A stretch of 64,000 bases of DNA from Luteitalea sp. (GCA_009377495.1 WHTZ01000027.1:1-64000); one strand, 5' to 3'. Shown: positions 18,997 to 27,739, numbered from the stretch's first letter. The notes: generated from the sequence alone by a model not told the origin. Translations and numbers: made by a program.

Positions 18997-20361
18997 ATGA
19001 GCCTCGAAAGTCGGAATCCCGCGACGGGCGAGCTTCTCGCGTCGTTCGAGCCGCACGGTCAGGCAGCGATCGAGGATCGGCTGGGGCGTGCAGCCGCGGC
19101 CTTTCGTTCGTGGAAGCAGACCTCATTCGACGAGCGCGCCCGCCTCTTGGACCGAGTGGCCGATCTCTTGGAAAGCGACAGGGAGAGGCTTGCTCGCCTG
19201 ATGACGCTCGAGATGGGCAAGCTGCTGCGGGCCGCAGGTGACGAGATCATCAAGTCGGCGCGCGCCTGCCGATTCTATGCGCAGCACGGCGCCGCCTTCC
19301 TGGCCGACGAAGACATCGCGACGGAAGCCGCGCGCAGCTACATCCGCTACGAACCAGTCGGGCCGGTGTTTGCGATCATGCCGTGGAACTTTCCGTTCTG
19401 GCAGGTGTTCCGCTTCGCGGCGCCCGCCCTCATGGCCGGGAATGTCGCCCTGCTGAAACACGCTCCGAACGTGCCGCAGTGCGCGCTGGCCATCGAGGCG
19501 CTCTTCCAGACGGCAGGCGCTCCGGACGGCGTGTTCCAGACCCTGCTGATCGAGGTCGACCAGGTGCCCCCAATCCTGGAGGACGAGCGTGTCAGCGCTG
19601 TCACTTTGACCGGCAGCGACCGCGCAGGCCGCGACGTTGCCAGCCGCGCCGGGCGCGCCCTGAAGAAGAGCGTGCTCGAGCTCGGTGGCAGCGATCCGTT
19701 CATCGTCATGCCTTCGGCGGATGTGACGACGGCCGTCGCGACGGCCGTCAAGTCACGTACGTTGAACAGCGGACAATCCTGCATCGCCGCGAAGCGGTTC
19801 GTGGTCTCGGAGGCCGTGGCCGACGAGTTCCTGCACCAGTTCGTGGCCGCCATGGCCGCTTTGAAGATCGGCGATCCTCTGGACGCGGCAACGGATGTCG
19901 GTCCGATGGCCAGAGCAGACCTCGTCGATGCGTTGTCGGCTCAAGTGGACGACGCGGTGGCGCGAGGCGCGCGTGTCCTCACGGGCGGCGCTCCGCTGTC
20001 GCGTGCGGGTCACTTCTATCCTCCGACGGTACTCGTTGACATTCCCACCGATGCTCGTGTCTACCGCGAGGAGCTGTTCGGCCCGGTGGCATCGGTCTTT
20101 CGGGTGAACGATCTCGACGAGGCGATTGCGCTTGCGAACGATACCCCCTATGGTCTGGCCGCCAGCGTGTGGACGAAGGACGCCGCCGAACGCGATCGCT
20201 TCGTCGACGCGTTGGAGGTCGGCCAGGTCTTCGTCAACGCCATGGTCGCGTCCGATCCGCGCGTACCGTTCGGGGGCGTGAAGAGGTCGGGCTACGGGCG
20301 CGAGCTCGGCCCGCACGGCATCCGCGAGCTGACCCAGGTGAAAGCGGTGTGGGTGATGTGA
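18997..20361 (+). CDS. NAD(P)-dependent aldehyde dehydrogenase (succinate-semialdehyde type)
   Basis: A 454-residue aldehyde dehydrogenase with all landmarks: PWNFPFWQVFRFAAPALMAG (cofactor loop and conserved Asn), VTLTGSDRAGR, the general-base Glu in LELGGSDPFIV, the catalytic Cys in NSGQSCIAAKRF, and EELFGPVASVFRV. The start MSLESRNPATGELLASFEPH matches the succinate-semialdehyde dehydrogenase branch, although short-chain aldehydes such as lactaldehyde are also possible substrates. It ends four bases from the convergent cyclase-family gene. No Shine-Dalgarno is seen before the ATG at 18997. It closes the plus-strand part of the island that begins at operator A. Confidence 0.9.
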   Translation: MSLESRNPATGELLASFEPHGQAAIEDRLGRAAAAFRSWKQTSFDERARLLDRVADLLESDRERLARLMTLEMGKLLRAAGDEIIKSARACRFYAQHGAAFLADEDIATEAARSYIRYEPVGPVFAIMPWNFPFWQVFRFAAPALMAGNVALLKHAPNVPQCALAIEALFQTAGAPDGVFQTLLIEVDQVPPILEDERVSAVTLTGSDRAGRDVASRAGRALKKSVLELGGSDPFIVMPSADVTTAVATAVKSRTLNSGQSCIAAKRFVVSEAVADEFLHQFVAAMAALKIGDPLDAATDVGPMARADLVDALSAQVDDAVARGARVLTGGAPLSRAGHFYPPTVLVDIPTDARVYREELFGPVASVFRVNDLDEAIALANDTPYGLAASVWTKDAAERDRFVDALEVGQVFVNAMVASDPRVPFGGVKRSGYGRELGPHGIRELTQVKAVWVM

Positions 20362-20365
20362 GCCG

Positions 20366-21100
20366 TTACGTCTGGACGATCGCCACTGCCCGGACTGGCG
20401 CGGCAGATGCGCCACGCCATTTCACAGGCAGGACGCTGACGGTGAACGAGTGATAAGGAGGCGGGATCTCGTGTAGGTTGCAGAGATTCTCCACGTGGTA
20501 GTACTCCCGCTCACGCATGACGCGGTGGGCTTCCCAGAACTTCCGTCGCTCGAACATCTTCGCGACCGGCGGATCGAAGCCGATGGCGTCGATGCCCATC
20601 ACCTTCACGCCACGGTCTAGCACGGCGTGCACGGCCTCCTTCGTCATCCCGGGATGATCGGTGAGATAGCTCTTCTCGAACCGTCGCTTGGCCGCGTCCG
20701 TTCGCAGTAGCACGATGTCAAGCGGCTTGATGCGGTAGCCGCCGAGCGTTCGCTCGGCGTCGTCGATGTCGGCAGGGCTGATCTCGTCGCCCGGCCGCTT
20801 GTGCGTCAGGTCGAGGACGACGCCGTCGGCGTAGCACAAGTCGAGCGGGATGCCCTCGGCTCGCGGAGCGTCCGGCTTGACGTGCCCCCAGGAGTCGATG
20901 TGCGTGCCGATGTGATCACCCGTGACGATCATGCAGTGGTTGGTGATCTCGTCGACCCCGTACTGGTCCGTCCCCACGCTCCGGGCCATCTCGCGATAGC
21001 TCTCCATCTCGACGATGACGGGCTTGGCGACGTTGGGATACGTCATCATCCCCTGAAAGACCTCCATGCTGAGGTCGATGAGCCGTGTGCTCGGCTTCAT
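20366..21100 (-). CDS. Cyclase-family metal-dependent hydrolase (kynurenine formamidase-like)
   Basis: A 244-residue cyclase-fold protein. The metal motif is DHIGTHIDSWGHV (H-x-G-T-H-x-D), preceded by IDLSMEVFQGMMTYP and followed by VVLDLTHKRPGDEISPADID and DIVLLRTDAAKRR, the expected order for this family. The later VMGIDAIGFDPP matches the conserved G-x-D-x-x-S/G-x-D segment. Members hydrolyse amides or lactones, the best known being N-formylkynurenine; nothing else of the tryptophan pathway is present here, so another ring-opened substrate is likelier. It follows the SDR gene by 44 bases and probably belongs to the operon starting at 22909. Confidence 0.85.
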   Translation of the reverse strand: MKPSTRLIDLSMEVFQGMMTYPNVAKPVIVEMESYREMARSVGTDQYGVDEITNHCMIVTGDHIGTHIDSWGHVKPDAPRAEGIPLDLCYADGVVLDLTHKRPGDEISPADIDDAERTLGGYRIKPLDIVLLRTDAAKRRFEKSYLTDHPGMTKEAVHAVLDRGVKVMGIDAIGFDPPVAKMFERRKFWEAHRVMREREYYHVENLCNLHEIPPPYHSFTVSVLPVKWRGASAAPVRAVAIVQT

Positions 21101-21144
21101 GGTCGTACCTGCCTCGCCAAAGCACCGAAGGTCCGACGGCGGGA

Positions 21145-21900
21145 CTATTTGCCCTGCCAGCCGCCGTCGACGTAGATCGACTGCCCGGTGAGATAGCTCG
21201 CCTCGTCGGAAGCAAAGAACGCCACCACGGCGCCGATCTCACGGGGTGAGCCGGCGCGGCCCAGCGAGATCTGGGCGAGCACGCCTGGCAGCAGGTCCGG
21301 GTTCTTCATGACCCAGGCGGTCATGGGAGTGTCGATCAATCCCGGGTGCACGCAATTGACGCGGATGCCCTGCGGTGTCATCTCGGCCGACATGTTGCGG
21401 GTCAGCGCCTCGAGACCGAGCTTGGTGGGCGCGTAGTGCGTGCGTCCCGGCAGAACCTTGGCGGCCTGAATCGAGCCAATGTGAACAATACTGCCTGTGC
21501 GGCGTTGCGCAGCCGCGCGGCGGCAGAAGACCTGCGAGCAGAGCCAGGCGCCCCGCAAATTCACATCCACCAGCCGTGTCCATTGCTCGTCGGTCAGCTC
21601 CAGAAACGGCACGATCGTCTCAATCCCGGCGTTGTTCACGAGGATGTCGATCGGCCCGAGCTCGTTCCAGACTCGCTCGATCATCGGCTCTACCTCGGCG
21701 CGCTTTGCGACGTCCGCTTCCACGGTCATAGCGAGGCGCCCCTTGGACCGGATCCATGCCGCAACCTCCTCGGCCACCGGCATATCGGCGACGTCGTTCA
21801 CCGCCACATCGGCGCCCTCCTCTGCGAAGACCTCGGCGATGCCGCGGCCGATACCGCGAGCCGCCCCGGTGATCAGCGCTCGCTTGCCTTGGAGCTTCAG
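21145..21900 (-). CDS. SDR-family oxidoreductase with probable CTG start
   Basis: A 251-residue short-chain dehydrogenase. The cofactor loop ALITGAARGIGRG and the strand ADVAVND lie upstream of the first ATG/GTG in frame, so the true start must be earlier. The only candidates between an in-frame TAG and the fold are CTG at 21900 and ATT at 21903. CTG is preceded by GGAGG four bases upstream, so I place the start there. Other motifs are LVNNAGIE, HIGSIQ, the catalytic YAPTK and the C-terminal YVDGGWQGK. It lies between the TIM-barrel and cyclase genes and is likely co-transcribed with both. Its substrate is probably a hydroxy acid or sugar derivative. Confidence 0.8.
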   Translation of the reverse strand: MKLQGKRALITGAARGIGRGIAEVFAEEGADVAVNDVADMPVAEEVAAWIRSKGRLAMTVEADVAKRAEVEPMIERVWNELGPIDILVNNAGIETIVPFLELTDEQWTRLVDVNLRGAWLCSQVFCRRAAAQRRTGSIVHIGSIQAAKVLPGRTHYAPTKLGLEALTRNMSAEMTPQGIRVNCVHPGLIDTPMTAWVMKNPDLLPGVLAQISLGRAGSPREIGAVVAFFASDEASYLTGQSIYVDGGWQGK

Positions 21901-21911
21901 AATACCTCCCC

Positions 21912-21986
21912 GGCGCGGCTAACCGCCTCCGCCAAGGCTACGGCGAGTCTCGCCGAAGCGCGAAGCGCAAAGGCGGAAGCCGCGCC
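21912..21986. repeat. Nested hairpin element inside the operon gap
   Basis: Outer arms GGCGCGGCT (21912-21920) and AGCCGCGCC (21978-21986), middle arms CCGCCT (21923-21928) and AGGCGG (21971-21976), and an inner hairpin CGGCGA/TCGCCG (21941-21955) nest inside each other. The element sits between the TIM-barrel gene and the SDR, directly before the SDR ribosome binding site. A partial look-alike occurs near 41262-41284. Confidence 0.6.
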
Positions 21987-21997
21987 CTACTTCATCT

Positions 21998-22909
21998 TCA
22001 AGTGAGGAACGTGTACCCCAGTGTCTCCAGATACGCCTTGCTGATCTCCGCCGTCTCTCGAGGCGAATACGGTGCATCCTCCGAACCATCGAGCTCGACC
22101 ATGATGTTGGCTGTCGGATTCGTGCCCTCGATCAGGTCGAGGATCGCCTCGAGATCGACCTTCCCCTGGCCCAGCGGGCAATAGCCGGCGAAGTGCTCCC
22201 CCCCGAGGTAGTCTTTCAGATGCATGTGCACCGTAATGGGAAGGAAGTCCTTCACCACCTGGACAGCATCGGCGCCCCCCTTTTGGAGCTGGCCCACGTC
22301 TGGTGCGAACTTGCAATGATCCGTGTTGACGGCCTCCATGACGGCGTACGTTTCGTCGCGTGTCTCAATCGCGGTATTCGTGTGCTGGTGCAGCCCTGCG
22401 CCCAGTCCGAGATCGTTGACCGCCATGGCGTATTCGTTCAGGGCGGCGACGATATTCGCGCGGTGCTCCTGAAAGTCGTACCTCTCGCGCTCGACGCGGT
22501 TGGGAGCGAGCACGATGAAGCGACCTCCATGCTTCTTGACCACTTTGCCCCACCGGATCAGCTTTGCGAGATCCTCTTTGCGCGCCGCCGGATCGACGAG
22601 CTGGAGGCTGGCGTACGCGGAGATGAGCGGGATCTCGTGCTTCTCGATCAGCCCGCTCAGCGTGCCCTTCGAGTCCCAGTCTTCGACGATGGCGGCAAAA
22701 GTCTCGAAGCCGTGGAACCCCAGGCGGGCCATGTCCGCGACGGCGGCCGCCAGATTCTCCGGCGTGCGTGGGACGGCTCCCCAGATCAACGACGTGCAGC
22801 CAATCTTCAGCTTCCGTGTTTGCGCGACGGCCAATGACGGTAGCCCGGCGGCGCCCAGCGCGACGCCGAGGGTCTTCGTAAAGGTCCGCCGACTTACCGT
22901 GTGTCCCAC
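21998..22909 (-). CDS. Tat-exported sugar phosphate isomerase/epimerase-like TIM-barrel protein
   Basis: A 303-residue xylose-isomerase-like TIM-barrel protein. The N-terminus SRRTFTKTLG is a textbook twin-arginine motif, followed by a cleavable hydrophobic stretch ending AVAQT. The barrel shows LGFHGFETFAAIV, IPLISAYASLQLVD, GGRFIVLAPN, GLGAGLHQHTNT, KFAPDVGQL, VHMHLKDYLGG and TANIMVELDGSED, the metal-ligand order E/H/D/H/E of this family. Homologues act as isomerases, epimerases or inosose dehydratases; the reaction is unknown. It heads a minus-strand operon with the SDR and the cyclase. Operator B lies about 93 bases upstream of its ATG. Confidence 0.85.
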   Translation of the reverse strand: MGHTVSRRTFTKTLGVALGAAGLPSLAVAQTRKLKIGCTSLIWGAVPRTPENLAAAVADMARLGFHGFETFAAIVEDWDSKGTLSGLIEKHEIPLISAYASLQLVDPAARKEDLAKLIRWGKVVKKHGGRFIVLAPNRVERERYDFQEHRANIVAALNEYAMAVNDLGLGAGLHQHTNTAIETRDETYAVMEAVNTDHCKFAPDVGQLQKGGADAVQVVKDFLPITVHMHLKDYLGGEHFAGYCPLGQGKVDLEAILDLIEGTNPTANIMVELDGSEDAPYSPRETAEISKAYLETLGYTFLT

Positions 22910-23001
22910 GATGGAATACCTTCCTCAGAACGTGACGTGCAACGACAATGGCACCACACGGTCTGGGTCACAAGCTGCGGCCAGCGGCTATCGTCCGCTA
23001 T

Positions 23002-23027
23002 GTTGCGTAGTACGCAATGCTATGTGC
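23002..23027 (+). promoter_or_regulatory. Putative IclR operator, site B
   Basis: GTTGCGTAGTACGCAAT followed after five bases by TGTGCA. It lies upstream of the Tat-exported TIM-barrel gene (start 22909), with TGTGCA pointing away from that gene. The core TTGCGTA/TACGCAA is a perfect palindrome around one base. Confidence 0.6.
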
Positions 23028-23116
23028 AAAGTACGCGACGATTTTTATCAGGCAACGACCGACCAAGTCAAGCGGGGATCGTCGAAGGTGGTCGCCTTAC
23101 CGAGCGGAGGGTAGCG

Positions 23117-23330
23117 TCAGCGTACCGGCAGTAACGAGTCGAAGCCGGCTTCGGGAAAGTGGCCGTCCGTCGTCAGCGCCAGGCGCAACTCGCGCATGAC
23201 GACAAAGCTCGAGCAGTCGGTAAACGAGTACGCGTGATCAGCGTGTCTGCGAAAGAACCTGGTGGGCGTCGTTCTTGTCGACGAGAGCGTAGAGGCCTGA
23301 GGTGTCGACGAAGACCTCACGGCCTGCCAT
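23117..23330 (-). pseudogene. PIN-domain toxin (VapC type) with internal deletion
   Basis: The start MAGREVFVDTSGLYALVDKN has the first catalytic Asp of a PIN ribonuclease, but the frame stops after 30 codons. The last third continues in another frame: FFRRHADHAYSFTDCSSFVV, MRELRLALTTDGHF, ending at 23117, and carries the late catalytic Asp (SFTDCSS). A PIN toxin of this kind is usually about 135 residues; only about 65 are left, so roughly 200 bases are missing with a frame change. The ATG at 23330 overlaps the antitoxin stop by 14 bases, as in intact pairs. The toxin is almost certainly inactive unless the gap is an assembly error. Confidence 0.78.
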
Positions 23331-23574
23331 AAACGATCCGATCGATTTCGGCGTTTGTGAGCTTGCCACCAGCGCCTTCGATGGCGAACTCGTCCAAGTT
23401 CAGGAGCGGATCCTCTGGCGGCAACGCCCGACGCGTGCGTCTCGGCGCGGGACCAAGTTGCGCCACCGGCTTGCCGGCCCGCGCAATCGTGATTCTCTCT
23501 CCGCGCTCGGCCCGCGCAACGAGCTGGGAGAGCTGCGTCTTGGCAGCGTGGATATTGACGACCGTTTCAGGCAT
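23317..23574 (-). CDS. Phd/YefM-family antitoxin
   Basis: An 85-residue antitoxin. The DNA-binding half reads ETVVNIHAAKTQLSQLVARA, then GERITIARAGKPVAQLGP, the hallmark of Phd/YefM (VapB-like) antitoxins. The C-terminal part (LNLDEFAIEGAGGKLTNAE) is the toxin-binding tail. It overlaps the start of the damaged PIN toxin gene. With its toxin broken, the pair would no longer act as an addiction module, although the antitoxin could still bind DNA. Confidence 0.85.
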   Translation of the reverse strand: MPETVVNIHAAKTQLSQLVARAERGERITIARAGKPVAQLGPAPRRTRRALPPEDPLLNLDEFAIEGAGGKLTNAEIDRIVYGRP

Positions 23575-23655
23575 ACACAGAGGTTAGCTAGCTAAACAAT
23601 GTGGACTAGTCAAGCGTTGGCCTTGGAGGATGTCGTTGCTACCGTCGCAGACGAC

Positions 23656-25464
23656 TCAGGACTCGGGATTGGGCGTTGTGTCCGCTGCCAGGTCACCGAG
23701 GATAAATTGGACCCCTGCGAAGAGGTGACCGACGATCTCCGGCGTCGTGAACGTCTCCGGGAGGTGGCCGAGCGAGCAGTAGAACACGCGGCCTTGGCCA
23801 TGGCTGCGAATCCAGGTTACGGGATAAATGTTGTCGGGACGCTTGTATCCGTCCCATGGCCTCGGTTCCACCTTGGGATCGTCGAGATCGACCGTCAGCA
23901 AGACGCGCACGTTCTCCCACATCAGCCGGTTGGCACCCTCGTGCTCAAAGCGGTAGTACTCCTCCCGAAAATTGAGGGGCTTGCCTGCGAAAGGCTTCAT
24001 GATGGGGCTGGCGGGATCGTAGACGTTCATGGTGCCCTGTTCGATCCGATGGGGCGCGCTCTTGGCACCGATCATCTCGCCAAACTCGTCCCAGTTGCGC
24101 GACGCCCACGGCGTTCCGTGGATCCCGCCCAGCCCGCCTCCTTCGCGCACGTAGCGCGCCAGGCCCTCGCGGACCTCCAGATCCGGGAGCAGCTCCCCGA
24201 CGTTGCTGTTGAGGAAGATCGTGTCGTATTCCTTGATCTTCGGATATTTGAGGTTGTTCAGATCGTTATTGAGCTCGGTTTCCCATGCCCCGGTGAGCTT
24301 ACCCATCAACTCCAGCATGATGTTGGCGTGGGGAATCGTGTCGTGGGACATGCCCGCAAGACAGGCGTCGACCACCAAGAGCTTCCGCGGCTTCTTGGGG
24401 CGGGCGTAAGGCTGCCGCGGAACAGCGGCCTCGATCTTTTTCCGGACTTCCTCGGTTCTCTGCCGGATCTCCTCCGACGACAGCGGTTCCTTCCGTTCGT
24501 TGCGAACGAGATCTCGCCGGATCGCTGCCGAGCGAGAAAGCTCGGTGAAGTAAGCGCCGTAAGCCGGCTGCACGACCTCTTCGAACGCTTCGACGGCCCG
24601 AAAGAGATCCGCCGGTCGGTCAACGACGCCTGTCGTGTCCAGCGTCAAGATGAGCGGGCGCAGGTTCAGACGATTCAGCTCTTGGAAGAACGCGGTCATC
24701 TTGCCCGCACCCTGGCCGAGCATCACGTTGCGGGCGTTGGCTCCGAGGGCAGAGCGGTCGCGCAGCCTCACATACGACAGCCTGTCGCTGACGATGGCGA
24801 GGCCCTCGAGTGGGGAGAGGCCTTGTTCCATCCAGGCGCCGGTGTCGGCGGCGACGCCCACGCGGCGGCTCCGGCCGTCGAGCGCCTTCATCACAGCTTC
24901 CGGCGGGCCCATCAGCGACACGCCGACGCCAAACTCCTGCGCGAGACGGTCCATGTCGGCGAGCGCCGGGCCGTCCAGAGGAGCAACAATCGTCTCGACG
25001 TCGAGCGCCTTCGCGAGCTCGAAAAGCTTGCGGCGCGAGTCCGCGTCCGCAGGCAAAGCATCCACCGAGTACGCCAGCATGCGGATGTCGTCACCCATGC
25101 CCGCCCGAGCGGCCGTGATCTCCTCGAGCGTGAGGGTGGAATCCAGGGCCTTGTGGATGCGCGGGCTGACGCTCTGCGTGTTGGACGCTTCGATGAAGTC
25201 CGTTCCTACCGCGTCCGCCCTGACCACGCCTTCGAGGAACGTGAGATCGTGAAGTGTGCTGGCGAGAATGCCGAATCTCCACTGTGTGAGGCGACCGTCA
25301 CCGACGAGCGTGCGCGTTCGCCACGACACACGTTCCAGCGCATCGGGAGCCCTCTCGAACGCCTCCTCCTGTGACTCCGCTCGCACTCGTACGGGTGATG
25401 GCATGCCGAGTAGCGAGGCGACCACGGCGCCGGTTACGATGATGTGAAGACAGGGACGCATCAT
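23656..25464 (-). CDS. TIM-barrel (xylose isomerase-like) and ThuA-domain fusion protein, exported
   Basis: A 602-residue two-domain protein with a signal peptide (VTGAVVASLLGMPSPVRVRA). Residues about 30-310 resemble a sugar phosphate isomerase TIM barrel (LAYSVDALPAD, VETIVAPLDGPALA, GVAADTGAWMEQG, ILTLDTTGV). Residues about 345-590 are a ThuA-like domain: KLLVVDACLAGMSHDTIPHA, YDTIFLNSNVGELL, GGLGGIHGTPWASRNWDEFG and WIRSHGQGRVFYCSLGH. ThuA domains have a glutamine-amidotransferase-like fold and occur in sugar-oxidation clusters. The first of two adjacent ATGs (25464) lies two bases from the stop of the PQQ dehydrogenase, so the two are translationally coupled. Confidence 0.82.
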   Translation of the reverse strand: MMRPCLHIIVTGAVVASLLGMPSPVRVRAESQEEAFERAPDALERVSWRTRTLVGDGRLTQWRFGILASTLHDLTFLEGVVRADAVGTDFIEASNTQSVSPRIHKALDSTLTLEEITAARAGMGDDIRMLAYSVDALPADADSRRKLFELAKALDVETIVAPLDGPALADMDRLAQEFGVGVSLMGPPEAVMKALDGRSRRVGVAADTGAWMEQGLSPLEGLAIVSDRLSYVRLRDRSALGANARNVMLGQGAGKMTAFFQELNRLNLRPLILTLDTTGVVDRPADLFRAVEAFEEVVQPAYGAYFTELSRSAAIRRDLVRNERKEPLSSEEIRQRTEEVRKKIEAAVPRQPYARPKKPRKLLVVDACLAGMSHDTIPHANIMLELMGKLTGAWETELNNDLNNLKYPKIKEYDTIFLNSNVGELLPDLEVREGLARYVREGGGLGGIHGTPWASRNWDEFGEMIGAKSAPHRIEQGTMNVYDPASPIMKPFAGKPLNFREEYYRFEHEGANRLMWENVRVLLTVDLDDPKVEPRPWDGYKRPDNIYPVTWIRSHGQGRVFYCSLGHLPETFTTPEIVGHLFAGVQFILGDLAADTTPNPES

Positions 25465-25465
25465 G

Positions 25466-27739
25466 CTATTCCGTTGTGGTTTCAGCCGTCTGCAGTAACG
25501 CGAACACGTAGTAGCCTTGAGCCGAAGCCAGCCCGGGCCGCGCCTCGAAGGCTTCTTCGATCGGCGTTTCCTTGTCCTCCTCGCCGGAGGCACAGAAGGC
25601 GATGTATTGACGGCCGCCGACCTCGAAGACCGACACGAGCCCCTCGGGATTGGCCTTCAACTCGTATTCCCAGAGCACCGTGCCATTGTCCTTATCGAAG
25701 GCGCGGAGCGTGCGATCGGCCCACGACCCAAGAAAGATCAGCCCTCCCGCGGTGACGGCGGGTCCATTCCGCCATGCGCGCCGGGCGTTGCCGGTGTTCT
25801 CGATGCCACGCGCCGCCAGCGCCGGGCTCGTGCCGAACGGCGCGCGCCACTTGATTGTGCCCTCGTTGAGGTCGTACGCGACGATCTCCGCCCACGGCGG
25901 GCCGATCGCCGACAGACCGCTGTCTGCTCGGAACGCACGTCCGAAGGGACCCGTGTAGCGAGGGCCGGAGTAGAGGGTCATGCCATCTTTGCGCGCCGAA
26001 TCGGTGGCAACCCGCCCGCGCTCGCGGCGTCGTTCCTCGTCCCTGTCGGACGGGCGTCCGAGAAACACCATCAGCGCTTCCAGGTCGTCGTCGGAGATGA
26101 CGTCCTCCGTGAAGGCTGGCATCTGGCCTTGCCCTTGTCGGATCTGCGTCTCGAGATACTCCGCGCTCAGTTCGCTGATGGCAATCAGGCCGCTGCGGTC
26201 CATCATTTGGATGCCGCCTTGCCGAGGCTTGCCGTGACAGGCGGCGCACATGCGCTGATACACTGCGCCGCCTCGCTTTTCGGGCGGGCCCCTTCTCCTG
26301 TCACGCTCCTCGTCCGTTTCATAGTCCGTGAGCTGATGGATCGTCGGATGATCCGTCGTCCGCACGTAGAGAAATCCCGTCTCCGGATCTGCGGCGCTGC
26401 CGCCCCAGTTCGCCCCTCCAAACTGTCCGGGCATCATGATTTGCTCGCGGTCCAGAAGCTGCGGTGTGAACACGCGTCCCGCTCGAGCCGCGAGGAACCG
26501 CTTGCGCACCTCTGCTTTCTGCTTCGGAGCGAGGTAAGGGTTGATGTCTTCTTCCGTGAATTCCTGCCGTGCGAACGGCGGCGGCTTGGTTGGGAAGGGC
26601 TGCGTGGGCCAGGCTTCTTCGCCGGGCACATCGCTCATCGGCACGGCCCGTTCCTCGATCGGCCACAGCGGCTCCCCTGTTTCCCGATTGAATACGTAGA
26701 GCAGTCCAAACTTCGTCGGTTGCGCAACGACGTCGACCATCTCGCCGTTGTGGCGTACGGTCAGAAGCTTCGGCGCGGCCGTCAGGTCGTAATCCCAGAG
26801 GTCGTGGTGCACCGCCTGAAAGTGCCACAGGCGCTTCCCGGTGCGAGCATCCAACGCCAGCAGACAGTTGCCGAATAGGTTGGCGCCGATCCGGTCGCCG
26901 CCGTAGAGATCATGTGTCGGAGAGCCGGTGGGCACGTAGGCGACCCCTCGCTTCTCGTCGATCGAGATCTCGCCCCAGGCATTGGCGCCGCCGGCGTACT
27001 TCCAGGCATGCGGCGGCCACGTGTCATAGCCGTGCTCACCCGGCCGAGGGATGGTGTGGAACGTCCAGACCAACCTGCCGGTCACCAGGTCGTACGCGCG
27101 GATGTCGCCCGGAGGCGAGAAGTACCTCTCACCAGTATTCGAGCCGGTGATGAACAGGTTCTCGAAGACGCGTCCGGGCGTCCCACTTGGACCCCCGAGG
27201 ACACGAGGCTGTCCCACTCGCATGTCCACCCGGCCGTTGTCACCGAAGGTGGTGACCAGCTCGCCGGTCTGCGCGTCGATCTGCCAGAGGGCGCCACGGG
27301 CTGCATAAATCAGCCTGCGATCAGAACGGTCTGCGCTTTCCCAGTAGTTGATACCTCGATTACCCGGGCTGCCTTCTCCCTCGACCGCGTGCGACCAGAT
27401 CACCTTCCCGGTGGTTGCCTCCAGAGCGACGATGTGGTTCTCGGGTCCGAGGACGTACATGATCCCGTCCGCGACGATTGGGTTGAAGCCGAAGTTCCCG
27501 GTGCGATCGGGCACGGGATAGTGCCAGGCCAGCTCGAGATCGCCCACGTTGGTCCTGTTGATTTGCGTGAGCGCCGAGTACTGCATGGAGTCCGACGAAC
27601 CGCCGTAGTCGCTCCACGTCGTCCACAGCGGTTCCTCGAGGGTGCCGGCTCCCCTTACCAGCCATCCTCCCAGGAGCAGACAAGTCAAGCCGGCGGCGCC
27701 GAAGACAGGTACCCAAAGACGCCGAGTGTTGCGTGTCAT
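25466..27739 (-). CDS. PQQ-dependent dehydrogenase with internal cytochrome c domain
   Basis: A 757-residue quinoprotein. An N-terminal anchor (FGAAGLTCLLLGGWLV) leads into an eight-bladed propeller with tryptophan-docking repeats (LELAWHYPVPD, LVWTFHTIPRPGE, GKRLWHFQAVHHDLWDYDL, GTIKWRAPFG, LRAFDKDNGTVLWEYEL). A class I cytochrome c domain is inserted late in the propeller: the heme motif CAACH at residues 498-502 and the axial Met near 540 (GQGQMPAF). Electrons from PQQH2 would pass to this heme and on to the respiratory chain. The substrate is probably a sugar or alcohol oxidised in the periplasm. The start at 27739 is uncertain; an ATG ten codons earlier is possible. Operator C lies about 78 bases upstream. 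Confidence 0.87.
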   Translation of the reverse strand: MTRNTRRLWVPVFGAAGLTCLLLGGWLVRGAGTLEEPLWTTWSDYGGSSDSMQYSALTQINRTNVGDLELAWHYPVPDRTGNFGFNPIVADGIMYVLGPENHIVALEATTGKVIWSHAVEGEGSPGNRGINYWESADRSDRRLIYAARGALWQIDAQTGELVTTFGDNGRVDMRVGQPRVLGGPSGTPGRVFENLFITGSNTGERYFSPPGDIRAYDLVTGRLVWTFHTIPRPGEHGYDTWPPHAWKYAGGANAWGEISIDEKRGVAYVPTGSPTHDLYGGDRIGANLFGNCLLALDARTGKRLWHFQAVHHDLWDYDLTAAPKLLTVRHNGEMVDVVAQPTKFGLLYVFNRETGEPLWPIEERAVPMSDVPGEEAWPTQPFPTKPPPFARQEFTEEDINPYLAPKQKAEVRKRFLAARAGRVFTPQLLDREQIMMPGQFGGANWGGSAADPETGFLYVRTTDHPTIHQLTDYETDEERDRRRGPPEKRGGAVYQRMCAACHGKPRQGGIQMMDRSGLIAISELSAEYLETQIRQGQGQMPAFTEDVISDDDLEALMVFLGRPSDRDEERRRERGRVATDSARKDGMTLYSGPRYTGPFGRAFRADSGLSAIGPPWAEIVAYDLNEGTIKWRAPFGTSPALAARGIENTGNARRAWRNGPAVTAGGLIFLGSWADRTLRAFDKDNGTVLWEYELKANPEGLVSVFEVGGRQYIAFCASGEEDKETPIEEAFEARPGLASAQGYYVFALLQTAETTTE

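Noticed and set aside
23599..25374. Long plus-strand open frame of 591 codons
   Set aside because: It lies antisense to the TIM-barrel/ThuA gene, has no recognisable domain and is the type of shadow frame expected in GC-rich DNA.
25517..26878. Plus-strand open frame of 453 codons
   Set aside because: Antisense shadow of the PQQ dehydrogenase.
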